Source: Streptomyces sp. MMG1533 (lineage in GTDB: Bacteria > Actinomycetota > Actinomycetes > Streptomycetales > Streptomycetaceae). From it: a stretch of DNA of 64,000 nt. The first letter of the stretch is position 1, and every line of letters starts with the position of its first letter. The DNA lies in the NCBI RefSeq assembly GCF_001279775.1, contig NZ_LGDG01000238.1, positions 1 to 64,000 of the forward strand, written 5' to 3'. The position numbers and the translations under genes are program-made. Positions 16,057 through 25,020 of this stretch are shown here, piece by piece. The notes below the pieces were generated by a model. It saw only the letters and a program-made list of their open reading frames with translations, did no database searches and was not told the origin of the DNA.

Positions 16057-17808
16057 GTGTCGACAGAGCTGACCGAGCCGGCCGAGGCCACGGGCGAAGC
16101 CGTACCCGACGAGGAAACGCCGGTCACGCTCAGGGGCCGCCTGGCCCACTGGCGCACCTGGCGCACCCGCCGTCCCGTCGCCGCCCGTGCCCTCTCCTGG
16201 ACGGTCACCGCTCTCGCCGCGGTCCTGGTCTTCGGCGCCCTGCTGCTGCCGAACAGAGTCGGCGCGCTCGAGTACAACCGGTTCACGCGACTGCCGGTGG
16301 AGGCCATCCTCGGAGCCGTGGTGGTGCTCGTGCTGCCGCGCCGGCCGCGGGTGATCGTGGCGGCGCTGTCCGGGGTGCTCCTCGGCGCGCTGACCGTGCT
16401 CAACCTGCTCGACATGGGGTTCCTCGAGTACCTGGGCCGGGGCTTCAACCTGGTCCTCGACTGGGGGCTGTTGGACGACGCCCAGGCCTACGTCGAGGAC
16501 TCGATGGGCAAGGCGACGGCCGTCGGCGCGGCGGTCGGCGCGGCCGTCCTCGTCGTGCTGCTGCTCGTCGTGACGGCGTCGGCGACGGTCCGGCTGAGCA
16601 ATCTGCTGGTCAGCGACCGTCAGACCGGCACCCGGGCCACCCTGATCGCGGGCACCGTCTGGATAGCCTGCTCCGCTCTCGGCCTCCAGATCGACGGCGT
16701 GCCGATCGCCTCCGACCGGGCCGGCGGGGCACTGAAGATCCAGGCGCGGCGGGTGCAGGACACGCTCCACGACGAGGCGGCGTTCGCGAAGGAGGCCAAG
16801 GCCGACAGCTTCGGCAACACGCCCGGCAGCCAGCTGCTGCCCGACCTGCGCGGCAAGGACGTCGTCTTCACGTTCATCGAGAGCTACGGCCGCAGCGCGA
16901 TCGAGGACCCGGACATCGCGCCGGGCGTCGACAAGACGCTGGACGCGAGCACCGAGGCCCTCAAGAAGGCAGGCTTCCACGCGAAGAGCGGCTGGATGAC
17001 CTCGGCGACGTACGGCGGCAGCAGCTGGCTCGGCCACTCCACGACCATGTCGGGCCTGTGGATCGACAACCAGCAGCGCTACCGCACGGTCATGGCCGGC
17101 GACCACCTCAGCCTCACCAAGGCCTTCCAGAAGACCGGTGCCTGGGACACGGTCGGCGTGATGCCCGGTGTGCAGAAGGCCTGGCCGGAGCAGAGCTTCT
17201 ACGGCCTCGACAAGGTCTACAACGCCTTCCAGATGGGCTACCAGGGCCCGAAGTTCAGCTGGTCGACCATGCCGGACCAGTACGCGCTGGAGGCCTTCCA
17301 GCGTCTGGTGCACGGCAAGAAGCGCGACAAGCCGCTGATGTCGGAGATCATCCTGACCTCCAGCCACCAGCCCTGGGCGCCGATCCCGAAGCTGGTCGAC
17401 TGGGACGAGATCGGCGACGGCTCGGTCTTCGACCCGATCGAGAAGGCCGGCCTCGCCCCGTCGGACGTCGTCACGAACTCCGCCCGCTCCAAGCAGGAGT
17501 ACGGCAAGTCCGTCCAGTACTCCGTCACCAGCCTCACCCAGTGGCTGGAGCGCTACGGCACCGACGACACCGTCCTCGTCTTCCTCGGCGACCACCAGCC
17601 CATCGCCCGGGTCAGCGGCACGAACGCCAGCCGTGACGTGCCCGTGTCGATCGTCGCGAAGGACCCGAAGGTCCTCGACAAGATCGCCTCCTGGCACTGG
17701 ACGGACGGCCTGAAGCCCGCCGAGAACGCGCCGGTGTGGAAGATGAGTTCGTTCCGGGACCGCTTCCTGACGGCGTACGGGTCGACGCCCCATCCGTCCG
17801 AGGACTGA
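16057..17808 (+). CDS. Membrane-anchored sulfatase-like (alkaline phosphatase superfamily) protein
   Basis: This 583-residue protein has about four N-terminal transmembrane segments (to about 210) followed by an extracytoplasmic sulfatase-fold domain. Recognisable pieces are DVVFTFIESYGRSAIED (metal-binding Glu), the SATYGGSSWLGHSTTMSGLW region around the nucleophile, and VLVFLGDHQPIA (metal ligands Asp-His). The layout resembles LtaS-like phosphoglycerol transferases, so a role in transferring phosphate-linked groups at the cell surface is possible but not proven. The GTG at 16057 is preferred because GGAAGGA precedes it; in-frame extension to 15931 would cover the inverted repeat. Confidence 0.85.
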   Translation: MSTELTEPAEATGEAVPDEETPVTLRGRLAHWRTWRTRRPVAARALSWTVTALAAVLVFGALLLPNRVGALEYNRFTRLPVEAILGAVVVLVLPRRPRVIVAALSGVLLGALTVLNLLDMGFLEYLGRGFNLVLDWGLLDDAQAYVEDSMGKATAVGAAVGAAVLVVLLLVVTASATVRLSNLLVSDRQTGTRATLIAGTVWIACSALGLQIDGVPIASDRAGGALKIQARRVQDTLHDEAAFAKEAKADSFGNTPGSQLLPDLRGKDVVFTFIESYGRSAIEDPDIAPGVDKTLDASTEALKKAGFHAKSGWMTSATYGGSSWLGHSTTMSGLWIDNQQRYRTVMAGDHLSLTKAFQKTGAWDTVGVMPGVQKAWPEQSFYGLDKVYNAFQMGYQGPKFSWSTMPDQYALEAFQRLVHGKKRDKPLMSEIILTSSHQPWAPIPKLVDWDEIGDGSVFDPIEKAGLAPSDVVTNSARSKQEYGKSVQYSVTSLTQWLERYGTDDTVLVFLGDHQPIARVSGTNASRDVPVSIVAKDPKVLDKIASWHWTDGLKPAENAPVWKMSSFRDRFLTAYGSTPHPSED

Positions 17809-17823
17809 GCCCTTTCACGGGGT

Positions 17824-18966
17824 TCAGCCCCCGGACGTGTCCAGTTCCGCGTCCTCGCCGATCCCCGCGCAGTCGTACGGGTCCTTCAGCCAGCCGTCCG
17901 GCAGCACCACCCGGTTGTTGCCGGAGGTACGGCCGCGGGGCCCGTCGGCGCCCACGGGCCAGGGCTGGTCGAGGTCCAGCTCGTCGAGTCCGGACCGGAG
18001 TTCGGCCAGCGAGGAGGTGATCGCGAGCCGCTTCCGCATCTCGGAGCCGACCGCGAAGCCCTTCAGGTACCAGGCGACGTGCTTGCGGAAGTCGATGACC
18101 CCGCGCGCCTCGTCGCCGATCCACTCGCCGAGCAGGGTGGCGTGGCGGACCATGACGTCGGCGACCTCGCGGAGGGAGGGGCGTGCGATGTCCTCGGTAC
18201 GTCCCTCGAAGGCCGCCACCAGGTCCGCGAACAGCCACGGCCGGCCGAGGCACCCGCGCCCCACGACCACTCCGTCACAGCCCGTCTCGCGCACCATCCG
18301 CAGCGCGTCCTCGGCCGACCAGATGTCGCCGTTGCCGAGCACGGGGATCTCCGGGACGTGCTCCTTGAGGCGGGCGATGGCGTCCCAGTCGGCCGTGCCG
18401 CCGTAGTGCTGGGCGGCGGTGCGGCCGTGCAGGGCGATGGAGGTGACGCCCTCCTCGACGGCGATGCGGCCGGCGTCGAGGAAGGTGATGTGGTCGTCGT
18501 CGATGCCCTTGCGCATCTTCATCGTCACCGGCAGGTCCCCGGCACCGCTGACGGCCTCGCGCAGGATCGCCCGCAGCAGGTTGCGCTTGTACGGGAGGGC
18601 GGAGCCGCCGCCCTTGCGGGTCACCTTCGGGACCGGGCAGCCGAAGTTCAGGTCGATGTGGTCGGCGAGGTCCTCCTCCGCGATCATGCGGACGGCCTTG
18701 CCGACGGTCGCCGGGTCGACGCCGTACAGCTGGATCGAGCGCGGCGTCTCGGTCGCGTCGAAGTGGATCAGCTGCATGGTCTTCTCGTTGCGCTCGACCA
18801 GCGCCCGGGTCGTGATCATCTCGCTGACGAACAGGCCCTTGCCACCGCTGAACTCCCTGCACAGGGTGCGGAAGGGCGCGTTGGTGATCCCGGCCATGGG
18901 GGCGAGGACGACCGGCGGCCGGACGGTGTGCGGGCCGATCTGCAGGGGCGGGGCGAGCGTGGGCAT
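17824..18966 (-). CDS. dusB: tRNA dihydrouridine synthase (DusB-like)
   Basis: The 380-residue FMN enzyme reduces uridine to dihydrouridine in tRNA. The TIM-barrel motifs are complete: LAPMAGITNAPFRTLCREF, LNFGCPVPKVTRKGGGSAL with the catalytic cysteine, HGRTAAQHYGG, and GNGDIWSAEDALRM...GCDGVVVGRG, with a C-terminal helical domain. The ATG at 18966 gives MPTLAPPLQIGPHTV, the normal Streptomyces N-terminus; open frame upstream is non-homologous. It is convergent with the sulfatase-like gene, 15 bases apart. Confidence 0.94.
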   Translation of the reverse strand: MPTLAPPLQIGPHTVRPPVVLAPMAGITNAPFRTLCREFSGGKGLFVSEMITTRALVERNEKTMQLIHFDATETPRSIQLYGVDPATVGKAVRMIAEEDLADHIDLNFGCPVPKVTRKGGGSALPYKRNLLRAILREAVSGAGDLPVTMKMRKGIDDDHITFLDAGRIAVEEGVTSIALHGRTAAQHYGGTADWDAIARLKEHVPEIPVLGNGDIWSAEDALRMVRETGCDGVVVGRGCLGRPWLFADLVAAFEGRTEDIARPSLREVADVMVRHATLLGEWIGDEARGVIDFRKHVAWYLKGFAVGSEMRKRLAITSSLAELRSGLDELDLDQPWPVGADGPRGRTSGNNRVVLPDGWLKDPYDCAGIGEDAELDTSGG

Positions 18967-19062
18967 CCACCCATTGTCGCGTACGGCGACCTGTGCTCGA
19001 GGGATGATCCTGTAACGGTCATTAGTTAGACGCACTATCGACATCGGCGTACGCTGGAGCGC

Positions 19063-20508
19063 ATGCCCGAGCTCAGCCACCGCCGCCGCATGCTGGTGCT
19101 CGCGATCTGCTGTATGAGCCTGCTGATCGTGAGCCTCGACAACACCGTCCTGAACGTCGCCCTGCCCTCCATGCAGAAGGAACTGCACGCGAGCACGTCG
19201 GGCCTCCAGTGGACGATCGACGCCTACACCCTGGTGCTCGCCTCGCTGCTGATGCTCGCCGGCTCCACGGCCGACCGGATCGGCCGCAAGCGGGTGTTCA
19301 TGGCAGGCCTGATCGTCTTCACCCTCGGCTCGGCCCTGTGTTCCATGGCCCCCAACCTGGAGATGCTGGTCGTCTTCCGCATGGTCCAGGCGGTGGGCGG
19401 CTCGATGCTCAACCCGGTCGCCATGTCGATCATCACCAACACGTTCACGGACCCACGCGAACGGGCGCGGGCGATCGGTGCGTGGGGTGCGGTGGTCGGC
19501 ATCTCCATGGCCGCCGGGCCGCTGGTCGGCGGGCTGCTCGTGGAGTCGGTCGGCTGGCGGTCGATCTTCTGGGTCAACCTGCCGGTGGGACTCGCCGCCC
19601 TGCTGCTCACCCTGCGCCACGTCCCCGAGTCCCGCGCCCCCAAGGCCCGCCGCCCCGACCCGGTCGGCCAGGTCATGGTGATCGCGCTGTTCGGTTCCCT
19701 GACGTACGCGATCATCGAGGCGCCGAACGCCGGGGTCACCGCGATCCTGCCGTTCGCCGCGCTGGCGCTGGCCGCGCTGGTCGGGCTGCTGTGGTACGAG
19801 CCCCGGCGCGACGAACCCCTCATCGACCTGCGGTTCTTCCGTTCGGCGCCGTTCAGTGGGGCCACGGTGATCGCGGTCAGCGGGTTCGCCGCGTTGGGCG
19901 GGTTCCTGTTCCTGTCGACGCTGTATCTGCAGAACGTGCGGGGGCTGGACGCGCTGCAGGCGGGGTTGTGGATGCTGCCGATGGCCGTCCCGACGTTCCT
20001 GTGCGCGCCGCTGTCCGGGCGGCTGGTCGGGTCCGTCGGGCCGCGTGTTCCGCTGGTGATCGCGGGCGTGGCGATGACGGCGAGCGGTGTGCTGTTCGCC
20101 GGGTTCGAGGCCGAGACCTCCAATGTCACGTTGTTCGTCGGGTACGTGCTGTTCGGCATCGGGTTCGGGTTCGTCAACGCGCCGATCACCAACACGGCGG
20201 TGTCGGGGATGCCGCGCAGTCAGGCGGGGGTCGCGGCGGCGGTCGCCTCCACCAGCCGACAGCTCGGCCAGACCCTCGGCGTCGCGGTGGTCGGCGCGGT
20301 CCTGGCAGCGGGCGTGAGCACCTCGTCGTACCGCGACACCTTCGTCTCCGCCGCCGTACCCGGCTGGTGGATCCTCGCCGGATGCGGACTGCTGGTCCTC
20401 GTCCTGGGCGCCGCGACCACCGGACCGCGGGCCCGACGGACCGCCGAGCGGACGGCGGAGCGGCTGGAGGCGACGGACGTCCGGGAGGCGGCGGCCGTCA
20501 GCGCCTGA
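19063..20508 (+). CDS. MFS transporter, DHA2 (EmrB/QacA-type) drug exporter
   Basis: The 481-residue protein has about 14 hydrophobic segments with DHA2 hallmarks: SLDNTVLNVALPSM in helix 1, WTIDAYTLVLASLLMLAGSTADRIGRKRVF (motif A), and GSMLNPVAMSIITNTF plus GPLVGG (motif C). These are proton-driven inner-membrane exporters of hydrophobic drugs; the substrate is unknown. It is transcribed toward the AraC-type gene that begins 98 bases downstream, which may regulate it. The stretch before the ATG is AT-rich (about 19018-19040) and suits a promoter. Confidence 0.9.
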   Translation: MPELSHRRRMLVLAICCMSLLIVSLDNTVLNVALPSMQKELHASTSGLQWTIDAYTLVLASLLMLAGSTADRIGRKRVFMAGLIVFTLGSALCSMAPNLEMLVVFRMVQAVGGSMLNPVAMSIITNTFTDPRERARAIGAWGAVVGISMAAGPLVGGLLVESVGWRSIFWVNLPVGLAALLLTLRHVPESRAPKARRPDPVGQVMVIALFGSLTYAIIEAPNAGVTAILPFAALALAALVGLLWYEPRRDEPLIDLRFFRSAPFSGATVIAVSGFAALGGFLFLSTLYLQNVRGLDALQAGLWMLPMAVPTFLCAPLSGRLVGSVGPRVPLVIAGVAMTASGVLFAGFEAETSNVTLFVGYVLFGIGFGFVNAPITNTAVSGMPRSQAGVAAAVASTSRQLGQTLGVAVVGAVLAAGVSTSSYRDTFVSAAVPGWWILAGCGLLVLVLGAATTGPRARRTAERTAERLEATDVREAAAVSA

Positions 20509-20605
20509 GCGACGCCCATATCCCGCTCATGCCAAGGGAGTACTCTCCGCACGGGCGGGAACCGACTGGACCGCCGACGGGGATGCGGGCGGAGGTCGGG
20601 CGGGG

Positions 20606-21610
20606 ATGATCGGGACGGTGTTCCGTACCGAGGACGTACCGGTGGAGGACAGGTTCGAGTACTGGCGGCAGCTGATGGACCGGACCATCGCGCCCAGCGA
20701 CATGAGCACTGACTACGCCGCGGACTTCTGGGCGGAGCAGCGCCTGCTCGAACTGGGTCCGGTGCGCGTGTGGCCGGTCCGGGTGCTGCCGACGCGGTAC
20801 CGGCGCAACGCGCGGATGGTGCGGCAGTCCGACCCCGAGGAGTACCACCTGTCGCTGGTGCTCGGCGGCGGGCTGGGCTTCGACCACGTGGGGCGGTCCG
20901 ACACGTACGGCCCGCACGACCTGTGGCTGTCCGACAGCTCACGCCCGTACGACGTACAGCCCCACGGGATGCGGCCGTCGGCCGACCGGGAGCTCCCCTT
21001 CATCACCGGCGTGGGCGTGGAGTTCCCCAAGGCCCTGCTGCCCCTGCCACCGACCCGGGTCCGGGAACTGCTGAGCAGGCGGCTCTCGGCGCGGGAGGGA
21101 ACGGGCGCCCTGCTGACGGATTTCCTCACCGGCCTGGACCGGCAGTCCGACTTCCTCCAGCCGTCCGACGCGCCGCGCCTCGGCGTGATCCTGGTCGACC
21201 TGCTGGCAGCGTGGCTCGCCCACACGCTGGAGGCCGAGGCCGCCCTGTCGCCGGAGACCCACCGCCGGGTCATGGTCACCCGCGTACGAGCGTTCATCCG
21301 GCAGCACCTGCACGACCCGGAGCTGCGGCCGCCCGTGATCGCCGCCGCACACCACATCTCCGTCAGCTATCTGCACCGGCTCTTCCAGGAAGAGGGGTCG
21401 GGCGAGACGGTGGCGGCCTGGATCCGCGCTCAGCGGCTGGCGGGCGCCCGCCGCGATCTGGCGAACCCCGCGCTGCGCACCACGCCGGTCCACACCATCG
21501 CCGCCCGCTGGGGCATCTCCCGCGCCTCCGACTTCACCCGTGCCTTCCGCACCGCGTACGGGATCTCGCCCACGGAATACCGGTTCCAGGCCCTGTTGGA
21601 GGGCGAGTAG
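20606..21610 (+). CDS. AraC-family transcriptional regulator
   Basis: The 334-residue protein has an N-terminal sensing domain of the AraC-binding-like type (FEYWRQLMDRTIAPSDM...YHLSLVLGGG) and a C-terminal pair of helix-turn-helices (about 230-330; VIAAAHHISVSYLHRLFQEEGSGETVAAWIRAQRLAGARRDL, then IAARWGISRASDFTRAFRTAYGISPTEYR in pieces). Lacking cysteines or a kinase-type domain, it is likely a small-molecule sensor. It follows a DHA2 exporter on the same strand. Confidence 0.9.
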   Translation: MIGTVFRTEDVPVEDRFEYWRQLMDRTIAPSDMSTDYAADFWAEQRLLELGPVRVWPVRVLPTRYRRNARMVRQSDPEEYHLSLVLGGGLGFDHVGRSDTYGPHDLWLSDSSRPYDVQPHGMRPSADRELPFITGVGVEFPKALLPLPPTRVRELLSRRLSAREGTGALLTDFLTGLDRQSDFLQPSDAPRLGVILVDLLAAWLAHTLEAEAALSPETHRRVMVTRVRAFIRQHLHDPELRPPVIAAAHHISVSYLHRLFQEEGSGETVAAWIRAQRLAGARRDLANPALRTTPVHTIAARWGISRASDFTRAFRTAYGISPTEYRFQALLEGE

Positions 21611-21692
21611 ACGATGACCTTCCTCGGGGTGGCGCCTCACCCTCCGGTCGCCGGTTTCCCGCACTTCGGAGAGCATCCCGAGTGCCGACGCA

Positions 21693-22598
21693 CTACCTCG
21701 TGCGCGTGACGGCGATCGCGTGCAGCCGCTCCAGCCGTGCCCGTGACTCCTCGTCCGCCGGTGTGTACGTCACCATGCGCGGCCCGTTCTCCGGGCCCAG
21801 CCACAGGTCGGTGTGGTCGACGACGACACGGCCGACGTACCGGTTCAGGAACTCCTTGCGCTTGCCGCGGTGGGCGACGACCTCGTGTCGGTCCCAGGCC
21901 GCACAGAAGTCCGGGGACTCGGCGCGCAGCCGCTTGAGGAGGATCTTCCAGGCGGGCTCGGCGAGATGGGCGGCCATGGTGGCGCGGAAGCGGGCGGCCA
22001 TCATGCGCTGGGCGTCCTCCAGGTGCACGATGGACGACTGCCACTCGGGGTGCGTGTAGGAGAGGACCATGCAGTTGCGGTCCTCGGGCGGCACCGCGTC
22101 CAGGTCGCACAGCAGCAGGCTGTAGGTGCGGTTGTAGCCGAGGATGTCGTAGCGGCTGTTCTGCACGGCGGCCGGAGCCGGTTCCAGCTGTTCCAGGACC
22201 GCACGCAGCGCCGGGGTGAGCGAGGGGCAGTCGGTGGCCGGTGCCGGGTCCACGGCTCCGGCGAGCTGGAAGAGGTGGGCGCGTTCGGTGGGGTCGAGCA
22301 GGAGTGTGCGGGCGAGGGCGTCGAGGACCTGGACGGAGACCTGGATGTCCCGGGCCTGCTCCAACCACGTGTACCAGGTCACGCCGACCGCGGAGAGCTG
22401 GGCGACCTCCTCGCGGCGCAGGCCGGGCGTGCGGCGCCGACGGCCGCGGGGCAGGCCGACCCGCTCGGGGGCGATGTGCTCGCGACGGTGACGCAGGAAC
22501 GCGGCGAGTTCGTTCCGCCGGATCTCCGCGACAGCCGTTCCGGATGCCCTTCCCGACGGCGTTCCCGACGCCTTTCCCGATGCCGTCTCCTGGGCCAT
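21693..22598 (-). CDS. XRE-family regulator with MmyB-like ligand-binding domain
   Basis: This 301-residue protein has a helix-turn-helix (about 18-85: LAAFLRHRREHIAPERVGLP...TPGLRREEVAQLSAVGVTWYTWLEQ) and a MmyB-like PAS-type domain (about 115-290) with ILGYNRTYSLLLCDL and the FLNRYVGRVVVDHTDLWL end. Such proteins regulate adjacent exporters or oxidoreductases; here the divergent MFS exporter is the likely target. The ATG at 22598 is preferred to 22607 because GGAGG lies ten bases before it but only one base before the other. Residues 5-20 form a small Gly-Ser/Ala-Thr-Pro repeat. Confidence 0.92.
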   Translation of the reverse strand: MAQETASGKASGTPSGRASGTAVAEIRRNELAAFLRHRREHIAPERVGLPRGRRRRTPGLRREEVAQLSAVGVTWYTWLEQARDIQVSVQVLDALARTLLLDPTERAHLFQLAGAVDPAPATDCPSLTPALRAVLEQLEPAPAAVQNSRYDILGYNRTYSLLLCDLDAVPPEDRNCMVLSYTHPEWQSSIVHLEDAQRMMAARFRATMAAHLAEPAWKILLKRLRAESPDFCAAWDRHEVVAHRGKRKEFLNRYVGRVVVDHTDLWLGPENGPRMVTYTPADEESRARLERLHAIAVTRTR

Positions 22599-22657
22599 GG
22601 TCGTCATACCTCCAGCCTGCCGCCGCCCGCACCCGGTCCACACCCGGTTTCCAGGTG

Positions 22658-22689
22658 CTTCTTGTACCAGGATAAGAAGACTCTGGTAC
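22658..22689. promoter_or_regulatory. Nested inverted repeats in the divergent xre/MFS promoter
   Basis: Two overlapping dyads occur: CTTCTT-N10-AAGAAG (22658-22679) and GTACCAG-N12-CTGGTAC (22664-22689). They lie between the MmyB-type regulator and the exporter, 30 bases before the exporter GTG, and are candidate binding sites for that regulator. Confidence 0.6.
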
Positions 22690-22719
22690 CCGTCTCGGGG
22701 CGGCCGCAGGCTCGTCATC

Positions 22720-24153
22720 GTGACCGAAACCACGACCACTCCACACGCCGCCACCCGCCTCTCCCCCACCCCACCGGAGCTGGGCGGGCTCGGCCTGTTC
22801 ACGGTGCTGCTGGCCGCGGCGCTGCCCCTCGTCGACTTCTTCATCGTCAACGTCGCCCTTCCGACCATCGGCGCGGACCTCTCCGCGAGCGAGTCGGTCC
22901 TGGAGCTCGTCGTCTCCGGGTACGGGCTGGCGTACGCCGTCCTGCTCGTCCTCGGCGGCCGGCTCGGCGACCTCTTCGGCCGGCGCCGGCTCTTCCTCGG
23001 CGGCATGGCCGCCTTCGGCCTGACCTCGCTGGCCTGCGGGCTCGCGCCCACCGCCTGGACCCTGGTCGCGGCCCGGGTCGCGCAGGGCGCGGCCTCCGCG
23101 GCGATGCTGCCGCAGGTCCTCGCCACCATCCAGGCGGCCACCGCGGGCCCGCGCCGGGCCAGGGCGATGGGCCTGTACGGCGCGACGGCCGGCCTGTCGA
23201 TGGTGGCGGGCCAGATCCTGGGCGGCGTCCTCGTCGCGGCCGACATCGCGGGCACGGGCTGGCGCTCGGTGTTCCTGGTGAACGTGCCGGTCGTCCTCGT
23301 CGGTCTGCTGCTGGCCGCCCGCGCGATCCCGGAGACCCGCGCGCAGCGCCCGGAGCCGGTGGACGGGCCCGGCACACTCCTGCTGGCCGCCTCGCTCCTC
23401 GCTCTGCTGGCCCCGCTCACCGAGGGCCGGTCAGCGGGCTGGCCGCTGTGGACGTGGCTGTCGCTGGCCGCATTCCCGTTCGTGGCGGCGGCGTTCTACG
23501 CGGTGGAGCGCAGGGCGGACCGCCTGGGCCGTACGCCACTGGTGCCGCCGAGCCTGTTCCGGCTGGTGTCGCTCAGGCGCGGGCTGGTGATGATCCTGCC
23601 GTTCTCCATCGGGTTCAGCGGCTTCATGTTCGTGATCGCGGTGGCGTTGCAGCAGGGCGCGGGCCTCGGCCCCGTCCAGGCGGGCCTGGCCCTCGCCCCG
23701 CTGGCGGTGACGTTCTTCTTCACCTCGCTCGCCGGTCCCCGGCTCATCGCCCGCTACGGCACCCGTGTGGTGACGGCCGGCTCCCTGCTCCAGGCGTTGG
23801 GCGTGGGCCTGATCGCCCTGGCCGCGTGGCGTTCCTGGCCGGACCTCGGTGTCGTCGCCCTGCTCCCGGGCGGGGCGATCGCCGGCGTTGGCCAGGCCCT
23901 CCAACTCCCCGTGATCTTCCGGATCGTGCTCTCGGAGGTGCCGTCCGCCCGGGCCGGCGTCGGCAGCGGTGTGATGACCACCACCCAGCAGTCGGCGCTG
24001 GCGCTGGGTGTGGCCACCCTCGGCACCCTCTTCCTGTCCCTGACTCCGGGCCTGGGTATGCGGAACGCGCTGGTCACCACGCTCCTCGTGCAGTTGGCGG
24101 CGATCGCCGCGACCGGTCTGCTGAGTCTGCGGCTGCCGAGGACGATCGACTGA
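22720..24153 (+). CDS. MFS transporter, DHA2-type
   Basis: The 477-residue exporter has about 14 membrane segments. Motifs include LPLVDFFIVNVALPTIGADLS in helix 1, GGRLGDLFGRRRLFLGG (motif A) and GLSMVAGQILGGVL. The GTG at 22720 (VTETTTTPH) is chosen; the frame is open to 22597 but the extra residues would overlap the regulator start and the inverted repeats. It is divergent from the MmyB-like regulator, an arrangement often seen for inducible drug efflux. Confidence 0.9.
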   Translation: MTETTTTPHAATRLSPTPPELGGLGLFTVLLAAALPLVDFFIVNVALPTIGADLSASESVLELVVSGYGLAYAVLLVLGGRLGDLFGRRRLFLGGMAAFGLTSLACGLAPTAWTLVAARVAQGAASAAMLPQVLATIQAATAGPRRARAMGLYGATAGLSMVAGQILGGVLVAADIAGTGWRSVFLVNVPVVLVGLLLAARAIPETRAQRPEPVDGPGTLLLAASLLALLAPLTEGRSAGWPLWTWLSLAAFPFVAAAFYAVERRADRLGRTPLVPPSLFRLVSLRRGLVMILPFSIGFSGFMFVIAVALQQGAGLGPVQAGLALAPLAVTFFFTSLAGPRLIARYGTRVVTAGSLLQALGVGLIALAAWRSWPDLGVVALLPGGAIAGVGQALQLPVIFRIVLSEVPSARAGVGSGVMTTTQQSALALGVATLGTLFLSLTPGLGMRNALVTTLLVQLAAIAATGLLSLRLPRTID

Positions 24154-24267
24154 GCCCCAGAACACGGGTTGGCCAACTCGCTGTGAAGGATCCCCTGTTG
24201 ATGTTGGTCTTGCTGCACACTCCTTGCTGCGTCAACAGACTCGCAGGGCGCGGCCTCTGGAGGCAGC

Positions 24268-24474
24268 ATGCTGGAGATCAACACGAGCAAGGTGAGCCGC
24301 TGGGACCAGCACGGGCGCGAACACGTCGTCCGGGTACAGCGGGCGGGAATGCAGCGCACGATCAGATGCGACACGTGCGGCTGGCGCCAGGGAGCGCAGT
24401 TCCTGCCCTGGCTGAAGGCGGAGGAACACCTGGCGGAGGCGCATCAGGCGACGGTGGATCCGGCCCAGGCGTAG
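24268..24474 (+). CDS. Small conserved Streptomyces protein with Cys2/His2-like motif
   Basis: This 68-residue protein starts at an ATG nine bases after a clear GGAGG. It has a CDTCGW pair of cysteines (C-x2-C, residues 34-37) and two histidines near the end (EEHLAEAHQA, spaced x4), spacing that could form a zinc finger. I recall similar small Streptomyces proteins with no assigned function. No membrane segment is present. The stop codon lies inside the first unit of the tandem repeat that follows. Confidence 0.75.
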   Translation: MLEINTSKVSRWDQHGREHVVRVQRAGMQRTIRCDTCGWRQGAQFLPWLKAEEHLAEAHQATVDPAQA

Positions 24475-24542
24475 TCCGGGCATAGGCCGGGGCGTAGTCC
24501 GGGCATGGGCCGGGGCGTAGTCCGGGCATGGGCCGGGCGTAG
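24471..24542. repeat. Three 22-23-bp tandem repeats
   Basis: The unit GTAGTCCGGGCATGGGCCGG plus a GGC/GC end is repeated at 24471, 24494 and 24517, followed by a partial GTAG. It fills the gap between the small zinc-finger-like gene and the convergent VOC gene. Confidence 0.9.
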
Positions 24543-24547
24543 AACCT

Positions 24548-24952
24548 CTAGTCGCCGAGTTCGGTGAAGAGGGTCAGCTGAAGGGCGCCCGGTGCCTCCA
24601 GCCGGGAGTTCAGCGAGTTCCAGGGTGTGCGGGTCGGCTCGGCGACCACCTCCGCTCCCGCGGCGGCCAGCTTCTCGGTGGTGGCGACGGAGTCGTCGAC
24701 CTGGAAGGCGACCCGGATGTGGCCGGCGACCCGCCGCCCGACCTCCACCTCGTCGATGAAGGCGGCGTGGTTCGGGTCGGTCAGCTCCAGGGTGGCCCGG
24801 CCGGCGTCGAGGATGGTGACGCGACCGTCCTCGGAGGCGAACGCGCCGCGTTCGGGCAGACCGAGGACGTCACGGTAGAAGTGCAGCGCCGCGTCGTAGT
24901 CGGCGGCCGTGACCACCAGGCGGAGTTCACGGACGGCGGGTTCGTCGGACAT
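24548..24952 (-). CDS. VOC-family (glyoxalase/bleomycin-resistance-like) protein
   Basis: This 134-residue protein has two beta-alpha-beta-beta-beta units typical of the vicinal-oxygen-chelate fold: VREL RLVVTAADYDAALHFYRDVLGL, then GHIRVAFQVDDSVATTEKLAAAGAEVV, with the C-terminal APGALQLTLFTEL. Members include glyoxalases, dioxygenases and drug-binding proteins; the metal ligands are not fully obvious, so the reaction is unassigned. GAGGAG precedes the ATG at 24952. The tetR gene is the next minus-strand gene upstream, ending about 70 bases away. Confidence 0.88.
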   Translation of the reverse strand: MSDEPAVRELRLVVTAADYDAALHFYRDVLGLPERGAFASEDGRVTILDAGRATLELTDPNHAAFIDEVEVGRRVAGHIRVAFQVDDSVATTEKLAAAGAEVVAEPTRTPWNSLNSRLEAPGALQLTLFTELGD

Positions 24953-25020
24953 CTCGGCTCCTCGAAGATCGCGGGTACTGAGGCGACAACCCGGTGACCG
25001 GCCGGACGATTCCCGTCGGC

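Noticed and set aside
17824..19620. 598-residue extension of the Dus gene
   Set aside because: Homology starts at MPTLAPP; the extra 217 codons run through the opposite exporter gene and its promoter.
21813..24485. 890-residue plus-strand frame across the regulator and exporter
   Set aside because: It crosses two strongly supported genes and reads as low-complexity sequence.
24471..24542. Possible CRISPR array
   Set aside because: Units are contiguous with no unique spacers, and no cas genes are nearby.
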